Origin: an uncultured Acidimicrobiales bacterium
Lineage (GTDB): Bacteria; Actinomycetota; Acidimicrobiia; Acidimicrobiales; SZUA-35
Reading direction: 5' to 3'
NCBI GenBank assembly: GCA_938029215.1
Contig: CALHFG010000032.1
Location: forward strand, 21,515-85,514
Length of the DNA stretch: 64,000 nt
In this document: positions 44,772-52,671 of the stretch, piece after piece
Layout: each line of letters begins with the position of its first letter
Position numbering within the stretch: the stretch's first letter is position 1
Notes under the pieces: model-generated
Seen by the model: the letters and a program-made list of their open reading frames with translations, nothing else
Told to the model about the DNA's origin: nothing
The model's database searches: none
Program-made: the position numbers and the translations under genes

Positions 44772-46465
44772 GCCCGATCCAACGATGGCCGCTCGTCGGT
44801 GCCATCGGTGCACTGTTGATCGGCGCGGTCCTTTTGGATCGAGTTCCGGAGAATCCACCACCGCTGCTCGAGCCGCTCGAAACCGTGACGCAGCGCTCGC
44901 TGGTTGAGCAACCAGCTTCTCTCACAGCGTCCTGGTATTGCGCTATTGGGTCCAGTGCACCGGGTGGCTATGCCGATCACACCGTCAATGTCTCGAACGT
45001 GTCGGCCGAGCCAGCCACCGCCACGGTCTCGATCATCACCGACGAGGGCCCCGGTCCAAGTATTCGTCTAGAACTCGGGGCATACAGCACCGAATCGGTC
45101 GACGTCGGCTCAGTCAGCAGCGCAGCCAATGCCGCCGCGGTTGTCGAAGTTGTCGGTGGAAGCGGCGTAGTTGGCCACGACATCACCACCCCACACGGGT
45201 CGGCATCGAGCCCCTGCGCTACCACCGTCAACGGCTCGTGGTATTTCGCAAGCGGCAGCACGCGTCGAGATTCTGACCACTATTTGGCGCTGCTTAATCC
45301 CTTCGGCGAAGACGTCGTTCTCGACGTCACCTTCCGGACCGCAACTCGGGAACGTCGCCCCGAACCCCTGTCATCGGTGGTTGTGCCCGGACGGACCGTC
45401 AAAGTTATCAACGTGTTCGACTTCGTTTCCCGTGAGGCGGTTGTGGCGACAAGCGTTACCACGACGCAGGGCCGGGTGGTCGCAGAACAGCTGCAGGTGG
45501 CCAACGGCGACCTCGGTCCGTCGGGAGCCGCTCTGGTGCTCGGGACGCCGCAGGCGGCAACGTCATGGACCCTGCCGGCCGGTCGGGTGAGCGACCAAGG
45601 CGATCATCAGCTCGTCATCCTGAATCCCAGCGACCAGAGAGCCGAACTCGAGCTGTTCTTTGACCTCTCCACTGCCGAGACGCGTGCGGCGTACGGCCTC
45701 AACTCGGTGGACCTCACCGTTGATCCCGGCCGGTTCGAATCGCTTGATGTGGCTGACCTGATTGCGGCCATTGACATTCCGTTGCCGTTGGAGCTTGGCC
45801 TTCGGGTGGAGAGCGCGAACGACATCCCGGTAGTTGTCTCGCGAGCCCAAATGCACCCCCAGGTGGACAACTCCCTCGTTGGTGCCGAAGATGACGGCTC
45901 GACCGTTCAGGTTGCCGGTGGGGAAGATCCCGCGGCGCCCGGTGTTGACGATCCTGACGGCGAAGCGATCGTCACGATCGACCCCGAAGATATCGAACGG
46001 CGCGACCCGCTCGGTGGAAGCCTCTTGCGTCAAGATGCCGAGCCTGAACAAGACGAAGACGATGTTTCGGTCGATGATCTGCTTCCCGACATCGCGGTTC
46101 AAGTCCTCGACGACAGCGCCCAGCCCACCGCGACGGCCGGGCTTGGAGTGAGCAACGGAAGCTCCATCGAATCAACGTCCTGGGTGGTGCCCTATAGCCG
46201 GATTGTGCCGGCCGGAGGCACGGTGATGCTGATCACCGCACCCGCCGACGCCCTCGTTGAAATTCGCGGCATGGTTGAAGGTCGGCTGCTTGAGCCCGAA
46301 CGAGTTGCTGTCGCAGGTCAAACCCGTCGCGTAGTTCCCTTGGTGTTACCTGTGTCGAGGACACCGCTGCTGGTGACCAGCGACTCGCCAATCGTCGTCG
46401 AGCTGCAAACGGTCGCAGACGGCACACTGACCGTCGCTGCAGCGGTGCCGATGACACCTCGCTAA
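44768..46465 (+). CDS. DUF5719-like secreted/anchored protein
   Basis: A 565-residue protein with one N-terminal membrane segment (WPLVGAIGALLIGAVLL, ~7-23) and a large outer beta-rich region. Repeated modules begin with a Trp-Tyr element (SWYCAIGSSAPGGYADHTVNVSNVS and SWYFASGSTRRDSDHYLALLNPF), as in DUF5719 proteins of actinobacteria that accompany membrane glycosyltransferases. Start TTG 44768 overlaps the previous stop (TTGA). The next gene overlaps it by one base, so the three form one operon. It may serve in outer envelope glycan assembly, by context. Confidence 0.7.
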   Translation: MSPIQRWPLVGAIGALLIGAVLLDRVPENPPPLLEPLETVTQRSLVEQPASLTASWYCAIGSSAPGGYADHTVNVSNVSAEPATATVSIITDEGPGPSIRLELGAYSTESVDVGSVSSAANAAAVVEVVGGSGVVGHDITTPHGSASSPCATTVNGSWYFASGSTRRDSDHYLALLNPFGEDVVLDVTFRTATRERRPEPLSSVVVPGRTVKVINVFDFVSREAVVATSVTTTQGRVVAEQLQVANGDLGPSGAALVLGTPQAATSWTLPAGRVSDQGDHQLVILNPSDQRAELELFFDLSTAETRAAYGLNSVDLTVDPGRFESLDVADLIAAIDIPLPLELGLRVESANDIPVVVSRAQMHPQVDNSLVGAEDDGSTVQVAGGEDPAAPGVDDPDGEAIVTIDPEDIERRDPLGGSLLRQDAEPEQDEDDVSVDDLLPDIAVQVLDDSAQPTATAGLGVSNGSSIESTSWVVPYSRIVPAGGTVMLITAPADALVEIRGMVEGRLLEPERVAVAGQTRRVVPLVLPVSRTPLLVTSDSPIVVELQTVADGTLTVAAAVPMTPR

Positions 46466-46854
46466 TGCTTCTCCGGCTTGGCATTCTGATCGCCCTTACC
46501 GTGATTGCCGTTGCGGTGGCACTGCTCCTGCAACGTCGACGAACCGAACCACCGTCCTCGCCCAGCTATCGGTCGATCTCCGAAATTGACCGCACCGAAT
46601 TTGCCCACCCCGAGGCGCCACTGTTGCTGGTGATGTTTGGATCCAACACCTGCAACACCTGTCCGGTCGTTTGGGAAACAATTTCCGAACTCGACATCCC
46701 CGCCGAACGAGTCGACGTGCAGGATGACCCGAAGCGACACAAGCGCTACCGGATCGACGGGGTGCCCACCACCATCGTGGCGAATGCGGCTGGCATCGTG
46801 GCAAAAACCTGGTTCGGTCCCGTCACCAAAGAACAGCTCCAAGAGTACATCTAA
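46465..46854 (+). CDS. Membrane-anchored thioredoxin-like protein
   Basis: A 129-residue protein with an N-terminal helix (RLGILIALTVIAVAVALLL, ~4-22) and a thioredoxin-fold domain. The redox pair is Cys63 and Cys66 in GSNTCNTCPVVWETI, and the cis-Pro is in DGVPTTIVANAAG. The active site is CNTC rather than CGPC. Topology puts the domain outside if the helix is a signal anchor, but the basic residues after it could also place it inside. It shares an operon with the DUF5719 and GT2 genes. Confidence 0.8.
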   Translation: MLLRLGILIALTVIAVAVALLLQRRRTEPPSSPSYRSISEIDRTEFAHPEAPLLLVMFGSNTCNTCPVVWETISELDIPAERVDVQDDPKRHKRYRIDGVPTTIVANAAGIVAKTWFGPVTKEQLQEYI

Positions 46855-46898
46855 CAGTTCTTCACTGTTCGGGCGCGAGCGGCCGTAATGCTGTCAAG

Positions 46899-49343
46899 AT
46901 GGCGCTGATGGATGCTGTGACCTACGAGAACTTTCCCACCCGAGCGCGCGTTGTCGTCATCGGAGGTGGAGTCGGTGGCGCAAGCACGTTCTACCACCTC
47001 ACCACTCACGGCTGGGACGACGTCGTGTTGATCGAGCGAGACGAATGGGCGTCCGGCACCACCTGGCACTCGGCCGGGCAAGTCACCCAATTCGGCACCG
47101 TCCAAACCATGGTGGGTCTCAAGAAGTACTCGTGTGAGCTGTACGCCCGGCTCGCGGCCGATCCAGACCGTCCCATCACCTACCGCAGTCACGACGGTGG
47201 CATTCGCCTCGGCTATGACCAGCAGGATCGCGATGGCTACGAGCACTTTGTGGGCATGGCGAAAGGGATGGGTGTCGACTTTGAAGTGATAGGACCAGGC
47301 GAGATGGCCGAACGCCATCCGTTGCTCGACGTTGCGGGTCTGACCTGTGGGCTGTGGGATCCTGTCGATGGCGACATCGACCCGACCGGTCTTACCGTGG
47401 GGCTTGTTCACGCCGGCAGGAAGAACGGAGGAGAGGCGTACCGGTTTACCGACTGCGTGGGGCTTACCCAGACCGACGACGCTTGGGTCGTCCACACCAA
47501 CCGCGGGGACATCGAGTGCGAGAGCATCGTGAACGCTGGCGGCTACCGAGTCCACCAGGTGGGGAACTTCTACGGTCTCGAGTCGGCCGTCTCATCGATG
47601 GAGCACCAGTTCTTCTTGACCGAAGAACTGCCAGAGCTCGAAGAGCTCGGCCGCCGCGTGCCGCTTCTCCGTGATCCAGGCGACGACTTTTACAGTCGTC
47701 AGGAACACCACGGATTGTTGGTGGGTATCTACGAGCAGGGCTGCAAGACCTGGGGACGCAATGACATCCCGGTCGACTTCGCCAACAAGCTCGAACCACC
47801 GGACCTGGATCGGTTGGAGGACAACATGATGCGGGTGTTCGATCGCCTTCCGATTCTTCAGACCGCGGGGATTTCTTCGGTGGTGAATGGTCCCATCACG
47901 TACTCGGGTGATGGAGTGCCCTTGGTCGGTCGTCTTCCCGGTCGGCGCAACGCATACTGCATGCTCGGCTTGCGAGCCGGCGTCGGCGAAGGCGGAGGAC
48001 TGGGCAAGGTGCTCGCGGAGATTATCGTCGATGGTCAATCCGAATGGGACACCTGGGTTCTTGACCCACGACGGTTCACCCAATATGCCGACGAGGCCTA
48101 CGCCTCGAAGAAAGCGGTCGAGGAGTACCGGCGCGAGTTCGTGTTTGATCACCCGGACGAACATCGGCCGGCCGGACGTGACGCGAAGACGACCCCACTA
48201 ACCGAAGTGCTGCGGTCGGCCGGTGCGGAGTTTGGAGCTATCAACGGCTGGGAACGAACCTTGTATTTCCACCCGTCCGCCGATGACTTCGCTCATCTCC
48301 CATCGTTCCGATTCTCCAACCATCACCTCCAAGTGGGTCGAGAGGTCCACGCAGTCCGAAGCAACGTGGGTGTGGTCGAGATCAGTGGCTTCACCCGTTT
48401 CCTGATCGAGGGTGAGGAATCGATCAGGTGGTTCGACAGGCTTTCGGCTGGACGGATGCCAGCTGTTGGCCGAAGCGCGTTGGCCTATGTAAGTGATGAC
48501 CACGGGCGATTCCTCTCCGAGTTCACGATGTCTCGGTTGACCGACGACAGCTTCTGGCTGACTAGCGCCGCCGCCGCAGAGTGGCATGACCTCGATGTGC
48601 TAACCGATGCCAACCCACCCGGATCGGTTTCGATCACGAACCTCACCCATGATCACAACGCGATCATGATCGCCGGTCCGAATTCTCGAGCAGTGCTTGC
48701 CAAGATCACTGACGCTCCGCTGGATAACGATTCGTTTCCATGGCTCGGGGTGCGGAGCATTTCGATCGCGGGATATGACATCACCGCCCTACGTGTCAGC
48801 TTCACCGGTGAATTGGGCTGGGAGCTTCATATGCCGATGGATGCGTCGGTTCCCGTGTTCGAAGCACTACACGCCGCGGGTGCTGATCTCGGCATCGTGA
48901 ACTTCGGGCTTCTCGCCACCGAGTCCATGAGGTTGGAGAAGAACTACCCGGCGTGGAAGGCCGATCTCCACACCGAGTTCACCGTCTTAGAGGCCGGGCT
49001 CGACCGGTTTGTGAACCTCGACAAGGACTTCCGAGGTCGCGACGCGATTCTTGCCCAGCGAGAGGCGGGTCATCGCCGCCAGTGGGTTGCTCTGGAAGTG
49101 GACAACGCGGTTGCTCCTGCCCATACCGGCGACCCGATTCATGCCGATGGCAACCTGGTGGGAGTTGTCACCAGTGGCGCTTACGGGCACAGCCTGGGGC
49201 AGAACATCGCCATGGGCTATGTAGACCCCGAGTGGTCTGGACCCGGAACCGAACTAAGCATCGACGTCATTGGCCAATCCAGTTTGGCGATCGTTCGAGC
49301 GGTCCCGATGTTTGACCCCCAGAACCGGCGCCCGAGGGCATAG
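46899..49343 (+). CDS. GcvT-domain FAD-dependent oxidoreductase (dimethylglycine/sarcosine dehydrogenase-like)
   Basis: An 814-residue two-part protein. The N-terminal DAO domain has VVVIGGGVGGASTFYHL (~18-34) and GTTWHSAGQV, whose His57 aligns with the His carrying covalent FAD in dimethylglycine dehydrogenase. After an FAO_M-like middle, a GcvT domain (~430-810) contains SGFTRFLIEGEES, SFTGELGWELHMP and GLDRFVNLDKDFRGRDA, which binds tetrahydrofolate in relatives. It would demethylate an N-methylated compound, passing the one-carbon unit to folate. Transcribed alone; a perfect hairpin follows. Confidence 0.87.
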   Translation: MALMDAVTYENFPTRARVVVIGGGVGGASTFYHLTTHGWDDVVLIERDEWASGTTWHSAGQVTQFGTVQTMVGLKKYSCELYARLAADPDRPITYRSHDGGIRLGYDQQDRDGYEHFVGMAKGMGVDFEVIGPGEMAERHPLLDVAGLTCGLWDPVDGDIDPTGLTVGLVHAGRKNGGEAYRFTDCVGLTQTDDAWVVHTNRGDIECESIVNAGGYRVHQVGNFYGLESAVSSMEHQFFLTEELPELEELGRRVPLLRDPGDDFYSRQEHHGLLVGIYEQGCKTWGRNDIPVDFANKLEPPDLDRLEDNMMRVFDRLPILQTAGISSVVNGPITYSGDGVPLVGRLPGRRNAYCMLGLRAGVGEGGGLGKVLAEIIVDGQSEWDTWVLDPRRFTQYADEAYASKKAVEEYRREFVFDHPDEHRPAGRDAKTTPLTEVLRSAGAEFGAINGWERTLYFHPSADDFAHLPSFRFSNHHLQVGREVHAVRSNVGVVEISGFTRFLIEGEESIRWFDRLSAGRMPAVGRSALAYVSDDHGRFLSEFTMSRLTDDSFWLTSAAAAEWHDLDVLTDANPPGSVSITNLTHDHNAIMIAGPNSRAVLAKITDAPLDNDSFPWLGVRSISIAGYDITALRVSFTGELGWELHMPMDASVPVFEALHAAGADLGIVNFGLLATESMRLEKNYPAWKADLHTEFTVLEAGLDRFVNLDKDFRGRDAILAQREAGHRRQWVALEVDNAVAPAHTGDPIHADGNLVGVVTSGAYGHSLGQNIAMGYVDPEWSGPGTELSIDVIGQSSLAIVRAVPMFDPQNRRPRA

Positions 49344-49381
49344 CGGCGACAGCTTCAATGCGAGTGAACGGTAAAAAGCAG

Positions 49382-49407
49382 AACGCCTGCCCGTTGGGGC
49401 AGGCGTT
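49382..49407. terminator. Perfect hairpin between convergent GcvT-type and ftsH genes
   Basis: AACGCCTGCCC / GGGCAGGCGTT, 11-bp stem with GTTG loop, preceded by AAAAAG, so a T-run exists for the ftsH (minus) transcript. Likely bidirectional. Confidence 0.8.
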
Positions 49408-49436
49408 GAGCTAGAACGGGTCTAGGCCCGAATCGG

Positions 49437-51428
49437 CTAACTGTCGGTGGACTTGTCTGCCATCGACGGAGATGAGAACTCTTCGCCGCCGCCTGCGCTA
49501 GAGGTTGGCGTTTCGAGCGTTTCGGGCTCGATCGATGCCGCGGCCGGGTTGTTCTCGGCGAGGGCGATAAGACGATCGCACTCGGCTCCACTCACGGTCT
49601 CGTGCTCAAGCAGGCTTCGCGCAATCAGGTTGAGAGCGCCTCGTTTGGTGTCGAGCAGTTCCGCGCAACGCCGTTCCATCTCCATCAGAATCTTACGAGT
49701 CTCGGTGTCGATCAGTTCGGCGGTTCGCTCGGAGTACTCACGGCTCGTGGCGCCATCACCAAGGAAGACCGGGCCGTTGTCGTTGAGGCTCATGGGGCCG
49801 ATTGCATCGGACATGCCCCACTCGGTGACCATACGGCGAGCCATACCGGTTGCTTGCCGAAGATCGTCTGAGGCTCCGCTGGAGACCTCGCCGAAGACGA
49901 TCTTCTCAGCGTTGCGGCCGCCCAGGGCCATGATGATGCGCTCTTCGGCCTCTTGCTGTTCGAGCTTGTGACGGTCGCCCTCGGGCAGGGTCATCGTTAC
50001 GCCGAGCGCCATGCCGGTAGGAATGATGGTGACCTTGTGGACGGGGTCGTGGGTCTCCAGGGCGGCTGCGCACAGTGCGTGACCGGCCTCGTGGTAGGCG
50101 GTCCGCTCCAGCTCTTCAGGGGAACGCACCATGGACTCACGCTCGATGCCGATGAGGACTCGGTCTCGAGCCTGGTCGAAGCTCTCGCTGTAGATCTTGG
50201 CCTTGCCGTTGCGGACCGCGAAGAGGGCCGCTTCGTTGACAAGGTTGGCTAGATCGGCGCCCGACATGCCAGGAGTGCCGCGGGCGATGACAGCCAAATC
50301 GACGTCGTCAGACATCTTCTTGTGCTTGGTGTGCACCTCGAGGATTGCCTTGCGGTCATCAAGCTCGGGGAGTGGAACGACGACCTGGCGGTCGAAGCGG
50401 CCGGGACGAAGTAGTGCCGGGTCGAGGATGTCGGGACGGTTGGTGGCAGCCATCATGACGATGCCTTCGGTGGCCTCAAATCCATCCATCTCGGCCAGCA
50501 TCTGGTTGAGAGTTTGCTCACGCTCGTCGTGGCCACCACCGATACCGCCGCCACGCTTGCGGCCGATCGAATCGATCTCGTCGATGAAGATGATGGCTCG
50601 GCCCATCTTGCGGGCCTCGGCGAACAGGTCACGCACCCGACTGGCGCCGACACCGACAAACATCTCCATGAAGTCTGAGCCGGTGACGCTCATGAACGGC
50701 ACGCCAGCTTCGCCCGCAACCGCACGGGCGATAAGGGTCTTGCCGGTTCCCGGAGGGCCAACCAGCAAGACACCTTTGGGGATGCGGGCGCCGATTTCGC
50801 CGAACTTGTTCGGGTGTTTCAGGAAGTCAACGACCTCGGTGATTTCACGCTTCACACCGGCATACCCGGCGACGTCGTCGAAGGTGGTGCCGGGACGTTC
50901 GGTTGTGTAGGTCTTCGCCTTTGAACGGCCGACGGACATAATGCCGCCCATTTGGTTTTGCTGACGCTTGCTGATCCACCAGAAGAAGAGAATGATGAAT
51001 CCGAGCGGCAGAAACAGCGGCAGAATCGTGTTGGTGAACACGTTGCCCGTATTGGTCTTGGGGACAATCTCTGCGCCACTGGCCCGGAAGTCGGCTTGGA
51101 CTGCCTCGGGGATTTCACGCAGACTGAAGGTCTGCAGTACTTCCGGTGGGTCGTCCTTAGTGGTCGCTTTGATCTCGAACGTTGCGTTGTTGTACTCGAT
51201 CTTGGAGAACTCACCTGCGTCGAGGCGGTCGAGGAATTCGTTGTACGAGATCTCGTTGGTTGCCGCTTGACCGCCGCCGCCGACGGCGAGAACCAAGAGG
51301 GTGATAACAACGGCACTCACCAAGAGGATCGCCCAGCGAGGCATGCTGTTCTCTCCACCCTTGGCGCCGGGAAGGCGAGGGTTGCGGCCGTTTTGTGGGG
51401 GTGGCAGATTCGGGCCTTGGTCTGACAT
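49437..51428 (-). CDS. ftsH: ATP-dependent zinc metalloprotease FtsH
   Basis: A 663-residue FtsH. Two membrane helices (~31-50 and ~134-151) flank the outer domain; the AAA module has Walker A GPPGTGKT (~224-231), Walker [13 protein letters not shown], and the second region of homology [18 protein letters not shown]. The zinc site is HEAGH (446-450). It degrades unassembled or damaged membrane proteins. The C-terminus is a Ser/Glu-rich tail as in other actinobacteria. A TAAGCT box is six bases before the ATG, whose spacer GGAGAC could also serve as an SD, so leaderless and leadered starts cannot be separated. Confidence 0.97.
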   Translation of the reverse strand: MSDQGPNLPPPQNGRNPRLPGAKGGENSMPRWAILLVSAVVITLLVLAVGGGGQAATNEISYNEFLDRLDAGEFSKIEYNNATFEIKATTKDDPPEVLQTFSLREIPEAVQADFRASGAEIVPKTNTGNVFTNTILPLFLPLGFIILFFWWISKRQQNQMGGIMSVGRSKAKTYTTERPGTTFDDVAGYAGVKREITEVVDFLKHPNKFGEIGARIPKGVLLVGPPGTGKTLIARAVAGEAGVPFMSVTGSDFMEMFVGVGASRVRDLFAEARKMGRAIIFIDEIDSIGRKRGGGIGGGHDEREQTLNQMLAEMDGFEATEGIVMMAATNRPDILDPALLRPGRFDRQVVVPLPELDDRKAILEVHTKHKKMSDDVDLAVIARGTPGMSGADLANLVNEAALFAVRNGKAKIYSESFDQARDRVLIGIERESMVRSPEELERTAYHEAGHALCAAALETHDPVHKVTIIPTGMALGVTMTLPEGDRHKLEQQEAEERIIMALGGRNAEKIVFGEVSSGASDDLRQATGMARRMVTEWGMSDAIGPMSLNDNGPVFLGDGATSREYSERTAELIDTETRKILMEMERRCAELLDTKRGALNLIARSLLEHETVSGAECDRLIALAENNPAAASIEPETLETPTSSAGGGEEFSSPSMADKSTDS

Positions 51429-51434
51429 GTCTCC

Positions 51435-51440
51435 AGCTTA
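51435..51440 (-). promoter_or_regulatory. Candidate -10 box of ftsH
   Basis: TAAGCT six bases before ATG 51428; the spacer GGAGAC looks like a ribosome-binding site, so an upstream promoter may exist as well. Confidence 0.35.
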
Positions 51441-51496
51441 GAGGTTGAGGATCAAAGGGTGATGGTCGGGAACGGGTGAACTCGGTCCGTCACAGG

Positions 51497-51502
51497 TACC
51501 GT
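51497..51502 (+). promoter_or_regulatory. Candidate -10 box of the CPBP protease gene
   Basis: TACCGT six bases before ATG 51509; favours this start over the track's GTG 51476. Confidence 0.45.
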
Positions 51503-51508
51503 CGGCGC

Positions 51509-52237
51509 ATGCTGTCCCAGAGTGAGCAAGTTCGCGAACAGGATGTCCCGTGGACGCCCTGGGCCGCGCTGGCACTCTGGGTGGCAGGCCTTTTCGGGTC
51601 AGCGATTTGGGTCACGTTCCTGATCGGTCTGTATGGATCTAACGGTGAACTGGACCGTTCTGTTCCCATGTTGTTCATAGGACAATTGCCACTTTGGGCG
51701 GCCTACGGGATCGGGCCGTTCTGGTTGGCCAGGAGATTCAGTGGTCTGGAGGTGCTCAAAGACACCCTTCGGGCATACAACCCCACGCACGTGGGGATCG
51801 CATTCGTGGCCGGTCTGGTGGTGCAGATCGTGGTGATTCCGTTGGTCTACTGGCCGCTTGGGTCGTTCATCGACTCCGAAAAGGTCGGCGAAGCTGCCGA
51901 GGAGCTCATCGGTGTGGCGACGACGCGCGTCGACGCATTGCTGCTCTTCATCATGATCGTGCTGATCGCACCAATCGTCGAGGAACTGTTTTTTCGCGGC
52001 ATCGCGCTGCCGTCGATCATGCGTTTCATGGGCCCGTGGCCAGCAGTTTTGCTGTCCTCGGTCTGGTTCGCGGCCAGTCACTTTCAGGCCGTGCAGTTCG
52101 CCGGTTTACTCGCCGTGGCCTTGGCCCTGGCGGTGTGTCGGGTCTACAGCAAGAGCCTTTTGCCACCGATCGCCCTCCACATGGCGTTCAACGGCATAAC
52201 GTTCGGCCTTTTGCTGAGCCAGTTAGAGCTGGCGTAG
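51509..52237 (+). CDS. CPBP-family intramembrane metalloprotease
   Basis: A 242-residue membrane protein with about seven helices. The CPBP motifs are present: IVEELFFRG (EExxxR), VWFAASHFQAVQ (FxxxH) and IALHMAFNGI (HxxxN), giving the glutamate/histidine site of this CAAX-protease-like family. Substrates in bacteria include bacteriocin-related or signalling peptides; none is indicated here. It is divergent from ftsH and convergent with the zinc-ribbon gene. Confidence 0.88.
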   Translation: MLSQSEQVREQDVPWTPWAALALWVAGLFGSAIWVTFLIGLYGSNGELDRSVPMLFIGQLPLWAAYGIGPFWLARRFSGLEVLKDTLRAYNPTHVGIAFVAGLVVQIVVIPLVYWPLGSFIDSEKVGEAAEELIGVATTRVDALLLFIMIVLIAPIVEELFFRGIALPSIMRFMGPWPAVLLSSVWFAASHFQAVQFAGLLAVALALAVCRVYSKSLLPPIALHMAFNGITFGLLLSQLELA

Positions 52238-52271
52238 CGGGCGGTGCTGCCCGAACGTCGACCGAGGGTGG

Positions 52272-52481
52272 CTAGACCGAGGCGCGGCGGCGACGGCCGG
52301 CATGAGCACCCACATGCTCCAGTGCTGCCTCGAGCTTGATGTCGTGGCCAGCGAGCTCCCAGGTGCGGGTGTCGCAGGTCTGGCATGAGAACATGACGAG
52401 GTCGTTGCCGTCGACATTGATTTTCAGCGTCACGAGTTCCGAGGTGCAGGAAGGGCAGGGTTGTGCGGCTGGTAGTGCCAT
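52272..52481 (-). CDS. Small zinc-ribbon protein
   Basis: A 69-residue protein. Two Cys pairs, CPSC (9-12) and CQTC (33-36), frame a short beta hairpin (LVTLKINVDGNDLVMFS) and should bind one zinc; a helix and an Arg-rich tail follow. It could touch nucleic acid or proteins; I cannot name it. ATG 52481 is chosen over 52571 because GGAGA lies upstream. The 190-base gap to 52672 holds divergent promoters at most; I see nothing else in it. Confidence 0.65.
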   Translation of the reverse strand: MALPAAQPCPSCTSELVTLKINVDGNDLVMFSCQTCDTRTWELAGHDIKLEAALEHVGAHAGRRRRASV

Positions 52482-52671
52482 GAGAGTGTCTCCGTTTATC
52501 GCCTGTGATCTGTCTGGTCGACAGACCTCTTCCCGATCGCCTGCCGAACACTCTTTGTGAGCAATGACCACCAGATTGAGCCTGATGTCCTAGGTGTGGT
52601 GGGTCAAACGACTTGGGATCTCGGGGCTCTGCCACCCGCTGGGGCCCTGAAGCTGCGACACTTGAAGGGTT

